This document shows, one piece after another, positions 53,114-64,000 of a stretch of DNA of 64,000 nucleotides. Under the pieces are notes generated by a model, which was not told the origin of the DNA, did not search any database, and saw only the letters and a program-made list of their open reading frames with translations. Position numbers and translations under genes: made by a program. How positions within the stretch are numbered: position 1 is the first letter of the stretch; each line of letters opens with the position of its first letter. The stretch is from Rhodococcus sp. 14-2470-1b (GTDB lineage Bacteria; Actinomycetota; Actinomycetes; Mycobacteriales; Mycobacteriaceae), in the NCBI RefSeq assembly GCF_002259415.1, contig NZ_NPFY01000035.1, positions 62,001 through 126,000 of the forward strand, read 5' to 3'.

Positions 53114-54228
53114 ACGCCTCCCGTTCCGCCGATGTCGTGGTGGTCGGACTCGGCCCGGCGGGTCGCGCGCTGAGTGCCAGAGCCTCCGCAGCGGGGATGA
53201 CGGTGATCGCCGTAGACCCACACCCCGACAGAACTTGGACGCCCACCTACTCCGCGTGGTCGGACGAGCTACCGGCTTGGCTCTCCCCCGATGTCGTGGC
53301 CACGCGAACCTCCAGCCCCACCGTCTTCACCACGGCTCGACGATCGATCGAACGCCCGTATTGCGTTCTCGACACTGCTGCACTGCAACGCAGCCTCCGC
53401 TCCGACGCCGTTCAGGAGGTGCAGGCTCACGCCGAGTCCGTCCGTGCGCATTCGGTGACCCTCGCCGACGGCACGCTGCTCGGTGCCGGAACCGTCGTCG
53501 ACGCCCGCGGAACGATCGGCGAGATCGGCCTCGCCGAACAGACCGCGTTCGGAATCATGGTGCCGAGAGACATCGCGGCACCGGCACTCGACGGCGTCGA
53601 CGCGTGGTTCATGGACTGGCGCCGCGACAACGGTGCGGCACCGACGGATGTCCCCAGCTTCCTGTACGCGGTGTCGACCGACCCCGAGACCGTATTGCTG
53701 GAGGAGACCTGTCTGGTGGGACGTCCGGCGTTGAGCTTCGCCGTCCTCGAAGAGCGCCTACGGACTCGTTTGCGGAACAGAGGCGTAGTCGTCTCGGGCA
53801 CAGAACCTGTCGAGCGGGTCAGATTTCCCGTCCAGCCGCCACCGGCGAACGGTGCGGAACGCGGGGTGGTTCGATTCGGAGCCCGATCGTCGATGATGCA
53901 TCCTGCAACCGGCTACAGCGTCGCGGCCTCGCTCACCGCAGCCGACGAGGTGGTCGACTACATCAGGCGAGGTGAGCGCGTCGGCTCGCTGTCGATCTGG
54001 GCGGTACAGAAGCTGCGCAACCTCGGACTTCGAACCGCCCTCGGACTCCAACCGGAGCTCGTTCCACACTTCTTCGCAAGCTTCTTCGATCTGCCGGTGG
54101 CGCTGCAGCGCGCCTACCTGTCCGGACGGGCGGACCCCAAGGGCACCGCACTGGCGATGACCCGCATGTTTCCAACGCTGCCCACCGAGGCCAGGATTGC
54201 GATAGCGCGAACAGTTGCAGGCCGATAG
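53110..54228 (+). CDS. Lycopene cyclase family protein
   Basis: A 372-residue flavin-type cyclase of the CrtY/CrtL family, forming beta-ionone rings on lycopene for carotenoid pigments. The dinucleotide motif VVVGLGPAGRALS lies at about 10-22. YSAWSDELPAWL and FLYAVSTDPETVLLEETCLVGRP are standard cyclase segments. SSMMHPATGYSVAASLTAADEVVDY fits the C-terminal region. The other carotenoid genes are not in this window, and it is translationally coupled to an SDR. Called a family member because ring specificity cannot be seen. Confidence 0.9.
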   Translation: MNASRSADVVVVGLGPAGRALSARASAAGMTVIAVDPHPDRTWTPTYSAWSDELPAWLSPDVVATRTSSPTVFTTARRSIERPYCVLDTAALQRSLRSDAVQEVQAHAESVRAHSVTLADGTLLGAGTVVDARGTIGEIGLAEQTAFGIMVPRDIAAPALDGVDAWFMDWRRDNGAAPTDVPSFLYAVSTDPETVLLEETCLVGRPALSFAVLEERLRTRLRNRGVVVSGTEPVERVRFPVQPPPANGAERGVVRFGARSSMMHPATGYSVAASLTAADEVVDYIRRGERVGSLSIWAVQKLRNLGLRTALGLQPELVPHFFASFFDLPVALQRAYLSGRADPKGTALAMTRMFPTLPTEARIAIARTVAGR

Positions 54229-54272
54229 TTTTCTGCCCATTGGGGTCGACTGACGCACGTATCTCGTGAATC

Positions 54273-55226
54273 ATGAACCCCATGCGTTCCATTTGGAAGG
54301 GATCGATCGCCTTCGGGCTCGTCAACGTCCCGGTGAAGGTCTACTCCGCGACCGAGACACACGACATCAGGTTCCACCAGGTGCACGCGAAGGACGGCGG
54401 CCGCATCAAGTACGACAGGGTGTGCTCCGAGTGCGGTAACTCGGTGCAGTTCGCGGACATCGACAAGGCCTACGACTCCCCCGACGGTGAACGCGTCATC
54501 CTCACCGACCAGGATTTCGACAAGCTACCTGCCGCGGAGAAACACGAGATCCCCGTGCTCGAGTTCGTTCCGACGGAGCAGATCGATCCGATTCTGTTCG
54601 ACAAGAGCTATTTCCTCGAACCCGATTCGTCGTCCCCCAAGGCGTACGTTCTGCTGCGCCAGACCTTGCTCGAAACCGAGCGAACCGCGCTCGTGCATTT
54701 CACTCTCCGGCAGAAGACGCGTTTGGCCGCCCTGCGCGTACGCGACGACGTTCTGGTGATCCAGACGCTGCTCTGGCCCGACGAGGTTCGAGCCGCCGAG
54801 TTCCCGTCGCTCGACGACGCCCCCAGTGCGCGCCCGCAAGAAGTGAAGATGGCGACGTCGCTGGTGGAAAGCATGTCGTCGGATTTCGATCCCACCGAGT
54901 TCACCGACGACTACCAGATCGAACTCCGCAAGCTCATCGACGACACCATCGCCAACGGTGGGGAAAAGGTAATACAGACCGACGAATCGTCGTCCGACGA
55001 CGGCGAGGACGCCGAGGTGGTGGACCTGGTCGCCGCGCTACAGCGGAGTGTCGAAGCTGCGGGCAAGAACGCGAAGAGTTCCAGCAGTTCGTCGCAACCC
55101 GCTGAGAAGACAGCCGGGAAGAAGGCTCCGGCCAAAAAAGCGGCAGCCAAGAAGGCACCCGCAAAGAAGGCGGCTGCTGCAAAGAAGACCGCCGCCAAAA
55201 GTACTCAGGCACGCAAAGGAGCCTGA
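54273..55226 (+). CDS. ku: Non-homologous end-joining protein Ku
   Basis: A 317-residue homodimeric DNA-end-binding protein. The core (about 1-260) has RSIWKGSIAFGLVNVPVKVY and CSECGN, HFTLRQKTRLAALR and VDLVAALQRSV. The C-terminal 45 residues are a Lys/Ala tail of KKAPAKKA-like repeats, which in some bacterial Ku proteins extends DNA binding. No ligD is adjacent. The start may be ATG 54282, where most homologues begin (MRSIW); ATG 54273 is given here. A 12-bp-stem hairpin covers the stop. Confidence 0.95.
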   Translation: MNPMRSIWKGSIAFGLVNVPVKVYSATETHDIRFHQVHAKDGGRIKYDRVCSECGNSVQFADIDKAYDSPDGERVILTDQDFDKLPAAEKHEIPVLEFVPTEQIDPILFDKSYFLEPDSSSPKAYVLLRQTLLETERTALVHFTLRQKTRLAALRVRDDVLVIQTLLWPDEVRAAEFPSLDDAPSARPQEVKMATSLVESMSSDFDPTEFTDDYQIELRKLIDDTIANGGEKVIQTDESSSDDGEDAEVVDLVAALQRSVEAAGKNAKSSSSSSQPAEKTAGKKAPAKKAAAKKAPAKKAAAAKKTAAKSTQARKGA

Positions 55227-55232
55227 GTACTT
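55199..55232. terminator. Hairpin overlapping the ku stop, between convergent genes
   Basis: AAGTACTCAGGC (55199-55210) and GCCTGAGTACTT (55221-55232) form a perfect 12-bp stem with a 10-base loop. It contains the ku TGA at 55224-55226 and faces the end of the suf operon. Confidence 0.8.
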
Positions 55233-55283
55233 CCTGCTCCGTGAACTTCGTTCGCCGCGAGCTCGGTCCTCGGAGCGCTGTCG

Positions 55284-55673
55284 CTACACCGTGAAGCCGA
55301 GCGCCCTGAGCTGCTCTCGACCGTCGTCGGTGATCTTGTCCGGGCCCCACGGCGGCATCCAGACCCAGTTGATCTTCAGGTCCGAACACAGTCCGCTGCG
55401 GACGAGCGCACCGCGCGCCTGATCCTCGATCACGTCGGTCAACGGGCATGCCGCCGACGTCAAGGTCATGTCGATCGTGACGATCTCCTCGTCATCGATC
55501 TTGATGTCGTACACGAGACCCAGGTCGACGACATTGATGCCCAGTTCCGGGTCCACGACGTCACGCATCGCTTCTTCGAGATCCTCGAGGACCTTGATCT
55601 CCTCCGGGGTCAACGGTGCAGGCACCTGGTCGGTCTCGGTCGTCTCTGTCACCGTGGTGTCAGTTTCGGTCAT
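55284..55673 (-). CDS. SufT-like metal-sulfur cluster assembly factor (DUF59/MIP18)
   Basis: A 129-residue protein with the DUF59 core: LEEAMRDVVDPELGINVVDLGLVYDI and the Cys-containing TLTSAACPLTDVIEDQ. C-terminal KINWVWMPPWGPDKITDDGRE is typical. It assists maturation of Fe-S proteins such as aconitase, and is the last gene of the suf operon (Rv1466-like). The stop lies 57 bases from ku, with which it converges. Confidence 0.93.
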   Translation of the reverse strand: MTETDTTVTETTETDQVPAPLTPEEIKVLEDLEEAMRDVVDPELGINVVDLGLVYDIKIDDEEIVTIDMTLTSAACPLTDVIEDQARGALVRSGLCSDLKINWVWMPPWGPDKITDDGREQLRALGFTV

Positions 55674-55684
55674 TCTTGCCGTCC

Positions 55685-56175
55685 CTACGATCGTGCGGGT
55701 TCAACAGGCCCCGCTGTGTTCTCGTTCTGTGTCGGGCTCTCGTCCACTATTCGAACAACCGCGTCCTTGAAAGCCATCCATCCCAGCAACGCGCACTTCA
55801 CACGCGCGGGATACTTCGACACTCCGGCGAAAGCGATTCCGTCACCGATGACCTCCTCGTCACCTTCGACGGTACCCCGGCTGCCGACCATCTCGTTGAA
55901 CGATTCGACGATCTTCAGCGCGTCCCCCACCGACTGCCCGACGACCTGATCGGTCAGCACAGACGTCGACGCCTGACTGATCGAGCACCCCTGACCGTCG
56001 TAGGACACATCGTCGACGGTGCCGTCATCGGAGATGTGCACGCGGAGCGTCACTTCGTCACCACACGTCGGATTGACGTGATGGACCTCGGCACCGAACG
56101 GCTCACGCAGGCCGCGGCCGTGCGGATGCTTGTAGTGATCCAGGATCACCTCTTGATACATCTGCTCCATTCGCA

Positions 56176-56176
<1 letters not shown>
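55685..56176 (-). CDS. sufU: SufU, zinc-dependent sulfur transfer protein
   Basis: A 163-residue IscU-fold protein that accepts persulfide sulfur from SufS and passes it to SufBCD. The Zn/active-site residues are in NPTCGDEV (Cys and Asp), GQGCSISQAS (Cys) and KYPARVKCALLGW (Cys). It begins at ATG 56176, sharing a base with the SufS stop. Family-typical insert of SufU versus IscU is present around residues 90-115. The C-terminal 15 residues are variable. Confidence 0.95.
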
Positions 56177-58331
<2,155 letters not shown>

Positions 58332-58360
58332 GAAAATTCCTTACGAAGTTCGATGAATGA

Positions 58361-59578
58361 CTAGGCGCCGGTGACAGCGAGTTCGGTCTCGATCGCAGCG
58401 TCGAGACGCTCGCGGACCGCAGGAACCGGGATGCGGTTGATGATCTCGTGGAAGAAGCCGCGCACGATCAACCGTCGTGCGGCGTCCTCGGAGATGCCAC
58501 GAGCGCGCAGGTAGAACAGCTGCTCGTCGTCGAAACGGCCGGTGGCGCTTGCGTGCCCGGCACCGAGGATTTCACCGGTCTCGATTTCCAGGTTCGGCAC
58601 CGAGTCGGCGCGTGCACCGTCGGTGAGTACGAGGTTGCGGTTGAACTCGAACGTCGAGGTGTCCTCGGCTTCGGCGCGAATGAGGACATCGCCGATCCAG
58701 ACTGTGTGTGCGTCGACTTTCCCCGGGCCTGCTTCGCCTTGCAGAGCGCCCTTGTAGAGCACGTTGGACTTGCACTTGGGTGCAGTGTGATCGACCAGCA
58801 GTCGCTGCTCGAGGTGCTGACCGGCATCTGCGAAGTAGAGACCGAGCAGCTCGGCGTCGCCGCCCGGCGCGTCGTAGTGCACCGTCGGGCTGACCCGAAC
58901 CAGGTCGCCGCCGAGGCTGACGTTGAAATGTCGCAGCACTGCGTCACGACCGAGCCGGGCGTGGTGCGCCGCGACATGCACTGCGTCGGATTCCCAGTCC
59001 TGGATCAGCACGACCGTGAGCTGCGCGCTGTCGTCGACAACGAATTCGATGTTCTCGGCGTACGTTCCGCTACCGACCTGGTCGATGACGACGGTCGCGA
59101 CGGCGAACTTCTCGAGCCGAATCTGCAGGTGCCCGTACGCGATCGCGTCGGCACCGGGGCCGGTGACGGTGATCTCGATGGGCTCGGCGACTTCGTTCTC
59201 CGAGGCGACGGTCACGACCGTCGCGTCGGAGAACGACGAGTACGCCTGCGCTGCAATGCGATCGGCCGGCACGCCGGCCACACCGATCCGAGCGTCGTCG
59301 CGGGCCACGGTCTCGACAGTCACGCCGGCGGCGTCGGACACCGTGATGTTCGCACCCGCCGTGGCAACCGCCGAGCCGTCGTGGAGCCCGCGAAGGCGCC
59401 GCAGAGGCGTGAACCGCCACAGCTCGTCCCGACCGGACGGAATTTCGAACGCGTTCACGTCGTAGGAGGTGAACTGGGCGCCCTTGTTGGCGACCAGCTT
59501 GGACTTGTCTTCACGAGCCGGATTCTCCGACGTCACTGCGTCGATCACACCGTTCGCGGGTACCGCTGGGTTGCTCAC
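58361..59578 (-). CDS. sufD: Fe-S cluster assembly protein SufD
   Basis: A 405-residue beta-helix scaffold protein. SufD landmarks are NAFEIPSGRDELWRFTPL near 39-56, a central run of beta-strand repeats, HTAPKCKSNVLYKGAL, and the C-terminal GASATGRFDDEQLFYLRARGISEDAAR region (partly quoted as ASATGRFDDEQLFYL). The His in HTAP is the cluster-building residue in SufD. It begins directly where sufB ends, so translation is likely linked. Confidence 0.96.
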   Translation of the reverse strand: MSNPAVPANGVIDAVTSENPAREDKSKLVANKGAQFTSYDVNAFEIPSGRDELWRFTPLRRLRGLHDGSAVATAGANITVSDAAGVTVETVARDDARIGVAGVPADRIAAQAYSSFSDATVVTVASENEVAEPIEITVTGPGADAIAYGHLQIRLEKFAVATVVIDQVGSGTYAENIEFVVDDSAQLTVVLIQDWESDAVHVAAHHARLGRDAVLRHFNVSLGGDLVRVSPTVHYDAPGGDAELLGLYFADAGQHLEQRLLVDHTAPKCKSNVLYKGALQGEAGPGKVDAHTVWIGDVLIRAEAEDTSTFEFNRNLVLTDGARADSVPNLEIETGEILGAGHASATGRFDDEQLFYLRARGISEDAARRLIVRGFFHEIINRIPVPAVRERLDAAIETELAVTGA

Positions 59579-61024
59579 TTAACCGACCGATCCTTCCATC
59601 TGAAGCTCGATGAGCCGGTTGAGCTCGAGCGCGTATTCCATGGGTAGTTCGCGGGCGATCGGCTCCACGAAGCCGCGGACCACCATCGCCATGGCCTCGT
59701 CCTCGGTGAGACCGCGGCTCATCAGGTAGAAGAGCTGATCGTCGCTGACCTTCGACACTGTCGCCTCGTGGCCCATCGACACGTCGTCTTCACGGATGTC
59801 GACGTACGGGTAGGTGTCCGAGCGCGAGATCGTGTCGACCAGCAGCGCGTCGCACTTCACCGTCGAACGCGAGCCGTGCGCACCCTTGTTGATCTGGATC
59901 AGACCTCGGTACGAGGTACGTCCGCCACCGCGGGCCACCGACTTGCTGACGATGTTCGACGACGTGTGCGGCGCGAGGTGCAGCATCTTGGAACCGGTGT
60001 CCTGGTGCTGGTCCGGTCCGGCGAACGCGACCGACAGAACCTCACCCTTGGCGTACTCGCCGGTCATCCACACGGCCGGGTACTTCATGGTGACCTTGGA
60101 GCCGATGTTGCCGTCGATCCACTCCATCGTCGCGCCTGCCTCTGCCTTGGCGCGCTTGGTGACCAGGTTGTACACGTTGTTGGACCAGTTCTGGATGGTC
60201 GTGTAGCGGCACCGACCGCCCTTCTTCACGATGATCTCCACGACCGCCGAGTGCAGCGAGTCCGACTTGTAGATCGGCGCCGTGCATCCCTCGACGTAGT
60301 GCACGTATGCGCCCTCGTCGACGATGATCAGCGTCCGCTCGAACTGCCCCATGTTCTCGGTGTTGATGCGGAAGTAGGCCTGCAGCGGAATGTCGACGTG
60401 CACGCCGGGCGGCACGTAGATGAACGATCCGCCGGACCACACTGCGGTATTCAACGCGGAGAACTTGTTGTCACCGGCAGGAATCACGGTGCCGAAGTAC
60501 TCGCGGAACAGCTCGGGCTGTTCCTTCAGCGCCGTATCGGTGTCGAGGAACAGGACACCCTGCGCCTCGAGATCCTCACGAATCGAGTGGTAGACGACCT
60601 CGGACTCGTACTGCGCCGCAACTCCGGACACGAGGCGCTGCTTCTCTGCCTCGGGGATGCCGAGCTTGTCGTACGTGTTCTTGATGTCCTCGGGCAGGTC
60701 GTCCCACGTCGCCGCCTGCTTCTCGGACGAACGCACGAAGTACTTGATGTTGTCGAAGTCGATGCCGTCGAGATCGGAACCCCAGTTGGGCATCGGCTTA
60801 CGGTCGAAGGTCTTGAGCGCCTTCAACCGAGCCTCCAGCATCCACTCCGGCTCGCTCTTCTTCGCGGAGATGTCCCGCACGACGGCCTCGGACAGGCCTC
60901 GCTGCGCGCTCGCGCCTGCGACGTCCGAGTCCGACCAGCCGTAGCCGTAGTTGCCGAGCGAGGCAATGGTCTCGTCCTGAGTCATCGGCACTGCTGGTGT
61001 CACCTGATCTGGTGTGACGGTCAT
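59579..61024 (-). CDS. sufB: Fe-S cluster assembly protein SufB
   Basis: A 481-residue scaffold subunit. SVF signatures are [15 protein letters not shown] and [21 protein letters not shown]; the sulfur-accepting Cys region is [20 protein letters not shown], and KCDALLVD is conserved. No intein interrupts it, unlike M. tuberculosis SufB. It is the first structural gene of the operon, overlapping sufR by an ATGA. Confidence 0.97.
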   Translation of the reverse strand: MTVTPDQVTPAVPMTQDETIASLGNYGYGWSDSDVAGASAQRGLSEAVVRDISAKKSEPEWMLEARLKALKTFDRKPMPNWGSDLDGIDFDNIKYFVRSSEKQAATWDDLPEDIKNTYDKLGIPEAEKQRLVSGVAAQYESEVVYHSIREDLEAQGVLFLDTDTALKEQPELFREYFGTVIPAGDNKFSALNTAVWSGGSFIYVPPGVHVDIPLQAYFRINTENMGQFERTLIIVDEGAYVHYVEGCTAPIYKSDSLHSAVVEIIVKKGGRCRYTTIQNWSNNVYNLVTKRAKAEAGATMEWIDGNIGSKVTMKYPAVWMTGEYAKGEVLSVAFAGPDQHQDTGSKMLHLAPHTSSNIVSKSVARGGGRTSYRGLIQINKGAHGSRSTVKCDALLVDTISRSDTYPYVDIREDDVSMGHEATVSKVSDDQLFYLMSRGLTEDEAMAMVVRGFVEPIARELPMEYALELNRLIELQMEGSVG

Positions 61025-61845
61025 GCGAGCTCCTTCCGGAGGCTTGTGCGATGTCCGGTACTGGGCTGAGCACCGGACGGGGTGGAGGGGGTGGACAGAT
61101 CGACTGGGTTGGTCAAGGGCACGTGCGTGGTGCAGGCGCAGTCACCGTTGGCGATGGTGGCCAGACGCTGCACGTGAGTACCGAGCAGCTCGGCGAAGGC
61201 CTCGCGCTCGGCGTGGCACAACTCGGGGAATTCGGATGCCACGTGCGACACCGGGCAGTGGTGCTGGCAGATCTGGACGCCGTTACCCACCACCCGCGTC
61301 GATGCAGCGAAGCCGGCCGCGGTGAACGCGTCGGCGATGCGATCTGCGGCCTCCTCGATGTCCGACGGCTCGTCGCCGCTGATCGGTTCGAGGTCCGCGA
61401 CGATCGCGTCGACTCGCTGGCGCGCGAAAGTTTCGATCGCTGCGTCTCCGCCGATCTTTCGCAGCTGCCGCATCGCGGCACCGGCCAGATCGTCGTACGT
61501 GTGTCCCAGCTTGTTCCGCCCGGCCGCTGTCAACTGGAAGTGCTTGGCAGGGCGGCCTCGGCCTCGCTGCCGGAGGGCAGCGGCGGGCGCGACCCGAGCT
61601 TCTCCGTTGTCGATCAGGGCTTCGAGGTGACGGCGAACACCGGCGGCGCTCAGACCGAGCCTGGTACCGATGTCCGACGCGGTGATCGGGCCCTCTTCGA
61701 GAAGTAGAGTCACCACAGCACTCCGGGTTTGACCTTCGTGGCCGACGCCGGAAGTGCCGACACCACCAGCAGGCGTGTGAGCAGGAGCGATTGTGCCGTT
61801 GCCGGCGCTTTCGCGTGCGCGCGCCGCGGTAGTCGTGGTTTTCAC
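61021..61845 (-). CDS. sufR: Fe-S cluster-sensing repressor SufR
   Basis: A 274-residue winged-helix regulator. After a flexible 35-residue N-terminus, the DNA-binding domain covers about 40-110 ([23 protein letters not shown]). The cluster-binding Cys are in [11 protein letters not shown] and, 12 residues on, ELCHAE. In its cluster-bound form SufR represses the suf operon and derepresses when clusters are lost or damaged by NO. I chose GTG 61845 ([10 protein letters not shown]), where a SufR-type palindrome overlaps the start; a longer frame exists upstream. The C-terminal 30 residues are low-complexity Ser/Thr/Pro. Confidence 0.93.
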   Translation of the reverse strand: MKTTTTAARARESAGNGTIAPAHTPAGGVGTSGVGHEGQTRSAVVTLLLEEGPITASDIGTRLGLSAAGVRRHLEALIDNGEARVAPAAALRQRGRGRPAKHFQLTAAGRNKLGHTYDDLAGAAMRQLRKIGGDAAIETFARQRVDAIVADLEPISGDEPSDIEEAADRIADAFTAAGFAASTRVVGNGVQICQHHCPVSHVASEFPELCHAEREAFAELLGTHVQRLATIANGDCACTTHVPLTNPVDLSTPSTPSGAQPSTGHRTSLRKELA

Positions 61846-61856
61846 AACACCAGTGT
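61842..61856 (-). promoter_or_regulatory. SufR-type palindrome at the sufR start
   Basis: On the minus strand ACACT-GGTGT-TGTGA fits the ACACT-N5-TGTGA pattern I recall for mycobacterial SufR. It overlaps the GTG at 61843-61845. The hexamer CACACT, six bases before the GTG, could be the -10 of a leaderless message. This implies autorepression of the whole suf operon. Confidence 0.75.
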
Positions 61857-62009
61857 GACGGAATTGATTGCACTGGTCCAGCAAGGGTGCCCTTCTTCAC
61901 CTGGTGGCGTCACCAGGGAATATCGCAGGCCGAGCTCGTGTTGAGGTGCCGCTCTCATCCGAGAGGTCGAGTCGTTCGAGTGGCATGCATCGCGGCCGCG
62001 CGGCACCGC

Positions 62010-62015
62010 TACGCT
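62010..62015 (+). promoter_or_regulatory. -10 element of a leaderless mptB promoter
   Basis: TACGCT ends six bases before GTG 62022, with no ribosome site between, which fits leaderless transcription. A -35 is not clear. Confidence 0.5.
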
Positions 62016-62021
62016 CTTTTG

Positions 62022-63770
62022 GTGCCACCGACCGCTGACGAGCAGAACATCGAACCGAAGTCCGCGGTCTCCTCCGTCGACGTCGTGCGTCCGGTATCCG
62101 GTGTCGAGCGACGCGTGGTGCGGCCACTGCGTCGCCTGGTCGGGCTCGATGCCGATCAGCGTCAGTCGAGTGTGTCGATCCTTCACGGGGACGAGGCCGA
62201 ATCACCCGGCCTGAATGCCACCGAGACCGGTCAGCTCCGCAGTATTCGCAGGTTCGGTGCTGCCGGCGCAATTCTGATGGCCGTGGGTGCTCTCGGCGCG
62301 GGAGCGCAGCCGGTGCTGCAGAACCCGGTTGTCGGCGTTCGAATCCTCAGCCTGCCGTCCCGGATGGCCACCACTGCGCTGACCGTGACGATGACCGGCA
62401 CGGTGATGGTGGTGTTGGCCTGGCTGCTACTCGGCCGGTTCGCCGTCGGACGCCTGCGCGGCGGCACGGCTCCGCGGCGCTTGACGCGATCGCAGTTGGA
62501 CAGAACCCTGCTGCTGTGGATTCTTCCGTTGTGTGTCGCTCCGCCGATGTTCAGCCGCGACGTCTATTCCTACCTCGCGCAGAGCGAGATCACTGCTCGA
62601 GGCCTCGACCCCTACGAGATCGGCCCTGCCGGTGCATTGGGCGTGGACAACGTTCTCACGAGAACTGTCCCCAACATCTGGCGTGAGACGCCTGCGCCGT
62701 ACGGTCCGCTGTTTCTCTGGATGGGCCGCGGGATCACGTGGTTGACCGGTGAGAACATCGTGGCCGGGATCTTCCTGCATCGACTTCTGGCGATCGCCGG
62801 TGTCGCGCTGATCGTCTGGGCACTGCCCAGGCTCGCGAAACGGTGCGGTGTGGCTGCGGTGAGCGCCCTGTGGCTGGGCGCGGCGAATCCTCTCCTGTTG
62901 TTCCACCTGGTGGCGGGTATTCACAACGAAGCGCTGATGATCGGATTGATGCTGGCGGGTACCGAGCTCGCGCTGCGCGCCATCGAGTCCGCGGATCCAT
63001 TGAAGAAGACATCCCTGCTCCTGTTGTTGTCCGGCGCTGCTCTGATCGCGCTTTCCTCGACGGTGAAAATCCCCTCGCTCATCGCACTGGGGTTCGTGGG
63101 CATGGCCCTCGCTCGCAGGTGGGGAGGCAGCTTCCGGGCGGTCGCGTCGGCTGCCGCTCTGCTGGGAGCGGTGAGCGTCGTCATCATCGTCGGCGTCAGC
63201 GCGGTCAGTGGTCTCGGATTCGGGTGGGTGCACACCCTCGGCACCGCGGGAGTCGTGCGGAGTTGGATGTCCATCCCCACCATTCTCGGCCTGGGCACTG
63301 GGTTCGTCGGCGTACTTCTGGGGCTCGGTGACCACACCACCGCAGTGCTCAGCCTCACGAGACCGATCGCAGCGCTCGTCGCCGGCTTCATCGCACTGCG
63401 AATGCTCGTCGCCGTGCTGAAGGGACGCCTGCATCCGGTCGGCGCCCTCGGAGTGTCGCTCGGTGCCCTTGTGTTGCTTTTCCCCGTCGTTCAGCCCTGG
63501 TACCTGCTGTGGGCGGTCACTCCCCTTGCCGCCTGGGCGACGACACGGGCGTTCCGCGGGCCCGCCATCGTCTTCTCGTCGATCGTCAGCGTCATACTGA
63601 TGCCGAACGGCAGCGAGTATCTTCCGTTCCAGATCGTTCAGGCTGCACTGATGACCATCTTGACCATCGGCATCCTGTTCCTGCTCACACGTTCACGGCT
63701 GCCGTGGCGAGGCGAGACCGGACCACCGGAACCCGGTCGACCGGTCGGGGAATACGCTGGTTCCTCGTGA
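62022..63770 (+). CDS. mptB: Alpha-(1->6)-mannopyranosyltransferase MptB-like, GT-C fold
   Basis: A 582-residue polytopic glycosyltransferase with about 13 membrane helices after a 100-residue cytoplasmic N-terminus. The GT-C signature is SRDVYSYLAQ (Asp in the first extracytoplasmic loop), followed by YGPLFLWMGRGITW. It uses polyprenyl-phosphomannose to extend the lipomannan/lipoarabinomannan mannan core outside the membrane. I chose GTG 62022; a start 45 codons upstream would remove the promoter-like TACGCT. Position next to sufR matches Rv1459c. Its TGA overlaps the next GTG. Confidence 0.92.
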   Translation: MPPTADEQNIEPKSAVSSVDVVRPVSGVERRVVRPLRRLVGLDADQRQSSVSILHGDEAESPGLNATETGQLRSIRRFGAAGAILMAVGALGAGAQPVLQNPVVGVRILSLPSRMATTALTVTMTGTVMVVLAWLLLGRFAVGRLRGGTAPRRLTRSQLDRTLLLWILPLCVAPPMFSRDVYSYLAQSEITARGLDPYEIGPAGALGVDNVLTRTVPNIWRETPAPYGPLFLWMGRGITWLTGENIVAGIFLHRLLAIAGVALIVWALPRLAKRCGVAAVSALWLGAANPLLLFHLVAGIHNEALMIGLMLAGTELALRAIESADPLKKTSLLLLLSGAALIALSSTVKIPSLIALGFVGMALARRWGGSFRAVASAAALLGAVSVVIIVGVSAVSGLGFGWVHTLGTAGVVRSWMSIPTILGLGTGFVGVLLGLGDHTTAVLSLTRPIAALVAGFIALRMLVAVLKGRLHPVGALGVSLGALVLLFPVVQPWYLLWAVTPLAAWATTRAFRGPAIVFSSIVSVILMPNGSEYLPFQIVQAALMTILTIGILFLLTRSRLPWRGETGPPEPGRPVGEYAGSS

Positions 63771-64000
63771 TCGCCGGTGCGCAGACCAGAAGCGGGGCGT
63801 CGAACTCGACGCAGCCCGCAGTGCAGCTGACAGACGTGACCAAGACGTACGACGGCACCGTAGCCGTGGACGGACTCGGATTCACCGTCGAGCGCGCCCA
63901 GGTACTCGCCCTTCTCGGACCCAACGGCGCGGGCAAGACGACGACGGTGGAGATGTGCGAGGGTTTCGTCGCACCCGAGTCCGGCTCCGTGCGCGTGCTC
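63767..64000 (+). CDS. ABC transporter ATP-binding protein, 3' end outside window
   Basis: Only 78 codons are visible. GTG 63767 overlaps the mptB TGA (GTGA). After a 20-residue Ser/Thr/Gln-rich start comes VQLTDVTKTYDGTVAVDGLGF and Walker A LLGPNGAGKTTT at about 52-63, then VEMCEGFVAPESGSVRVL, a typical ABC-2-type (drug or polymer exporter) ATPase. The Rv1458c homologue occupies this place, with a permease expected downstream. Substrate unknown. Confidence 0.9.
   Translation, partial: MIAGAQTRSGASNSTQPAVQLTDVTKTYDGTVAVDGLGFTVERAQVLALLGPNGAGKTTTVEMCEGFVAPESGSVRVL

Noticed and set aside
54229-55283. A complete NHEJ pair with ligD
   Set aside because: No DNA ligase D gene is next to ku; the flanks are lycopene cyclase and the suf operon.

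Overview
The window is GC-rich actinobacterial chromosome and looks like Rhodococcus or a close relative in the Mycobacteriales. The marker genes are mycothiol ligase mshC, the FAS-II pair fabG1-inhA, mannosyltransferase mptB, a RipA-type NlpC/P60 protein, lppL, and a SufR-led suf operon without SufA. Two long blocks are colinear with M. tuberculosis, recalled from memory: about 4.6-18.3 kb follows Rv2130c-Rv2141c, and about 26.3-64 kb follows Rv1496 back to Rv1458c. Gene starts are often GTG or TTG, and many neighbours overlap by 1-4 bases.

Layout. At 1-4.6 kb is the end of a Wadjet type II plasmid-defence operon (jetC, jetD). At 4.6-9.1 kb, on the minus strand, are uppP, a phosphomutase-like gene, a DUF3090 gene, an SCO1664-family gene and mshC. 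At 9.4-13.3 kb an aldo/keto reductase with a degraded active site precedes an IdeR-box-controlled haem uptake operon (hmuTUV). At 13.3-18.3 kb are lppL, a DUF5703 gene, pyrD, a PEBP-like gene and an M20 peptidase. A tRNA-Leu(GAG) opens the junction between the two syntenic blocks (18.4-26.3 kb). That junction carries an unusual zinc-ribbon SDR, a glutamate-cysteine-ligase-like enzyme, a DUF2784 protein, an enoyl-reductase-like protein, an MFS transporter and a nucleoside hydrolase.

From 26.3 kb come methylmalonyl-CoA mutase (mutA, mutB, meaB), a TVP38 protein, a SatD-like regulator with a membrane partner behind a triple-palindrome promoter, SPFH/NfeD, DUF3097, hemH, and fabG1-inhA behind a palindrome. 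Next are the moxR-DUF58-VWA cluster, ripA, aconitase with its repressor acnR, an ABC-F protein, an SDR coupled to lycopene cyclase, Ku, and the suf operon (sufR-B-D-C-S-U-sufT). mptB and the start of an ABC ATPase close the window.

Regulation can be read at several points. An IdeR-like box covers the hmuT -10 region, an AcnR-type operator sits in the acn promoter spacer, a SufR-type palindrome overlaps the sufR start codon, and TCAAG palindromes cover the satD-like promoter.

The most unusual signal is a set of short tandem duplications. Several sit exactly on, or next to, stop codons. One 36-bp family occurs at two loci 20 kb apart, once between divergent genes and once in frame as a 12-residue repeat extending SufS.
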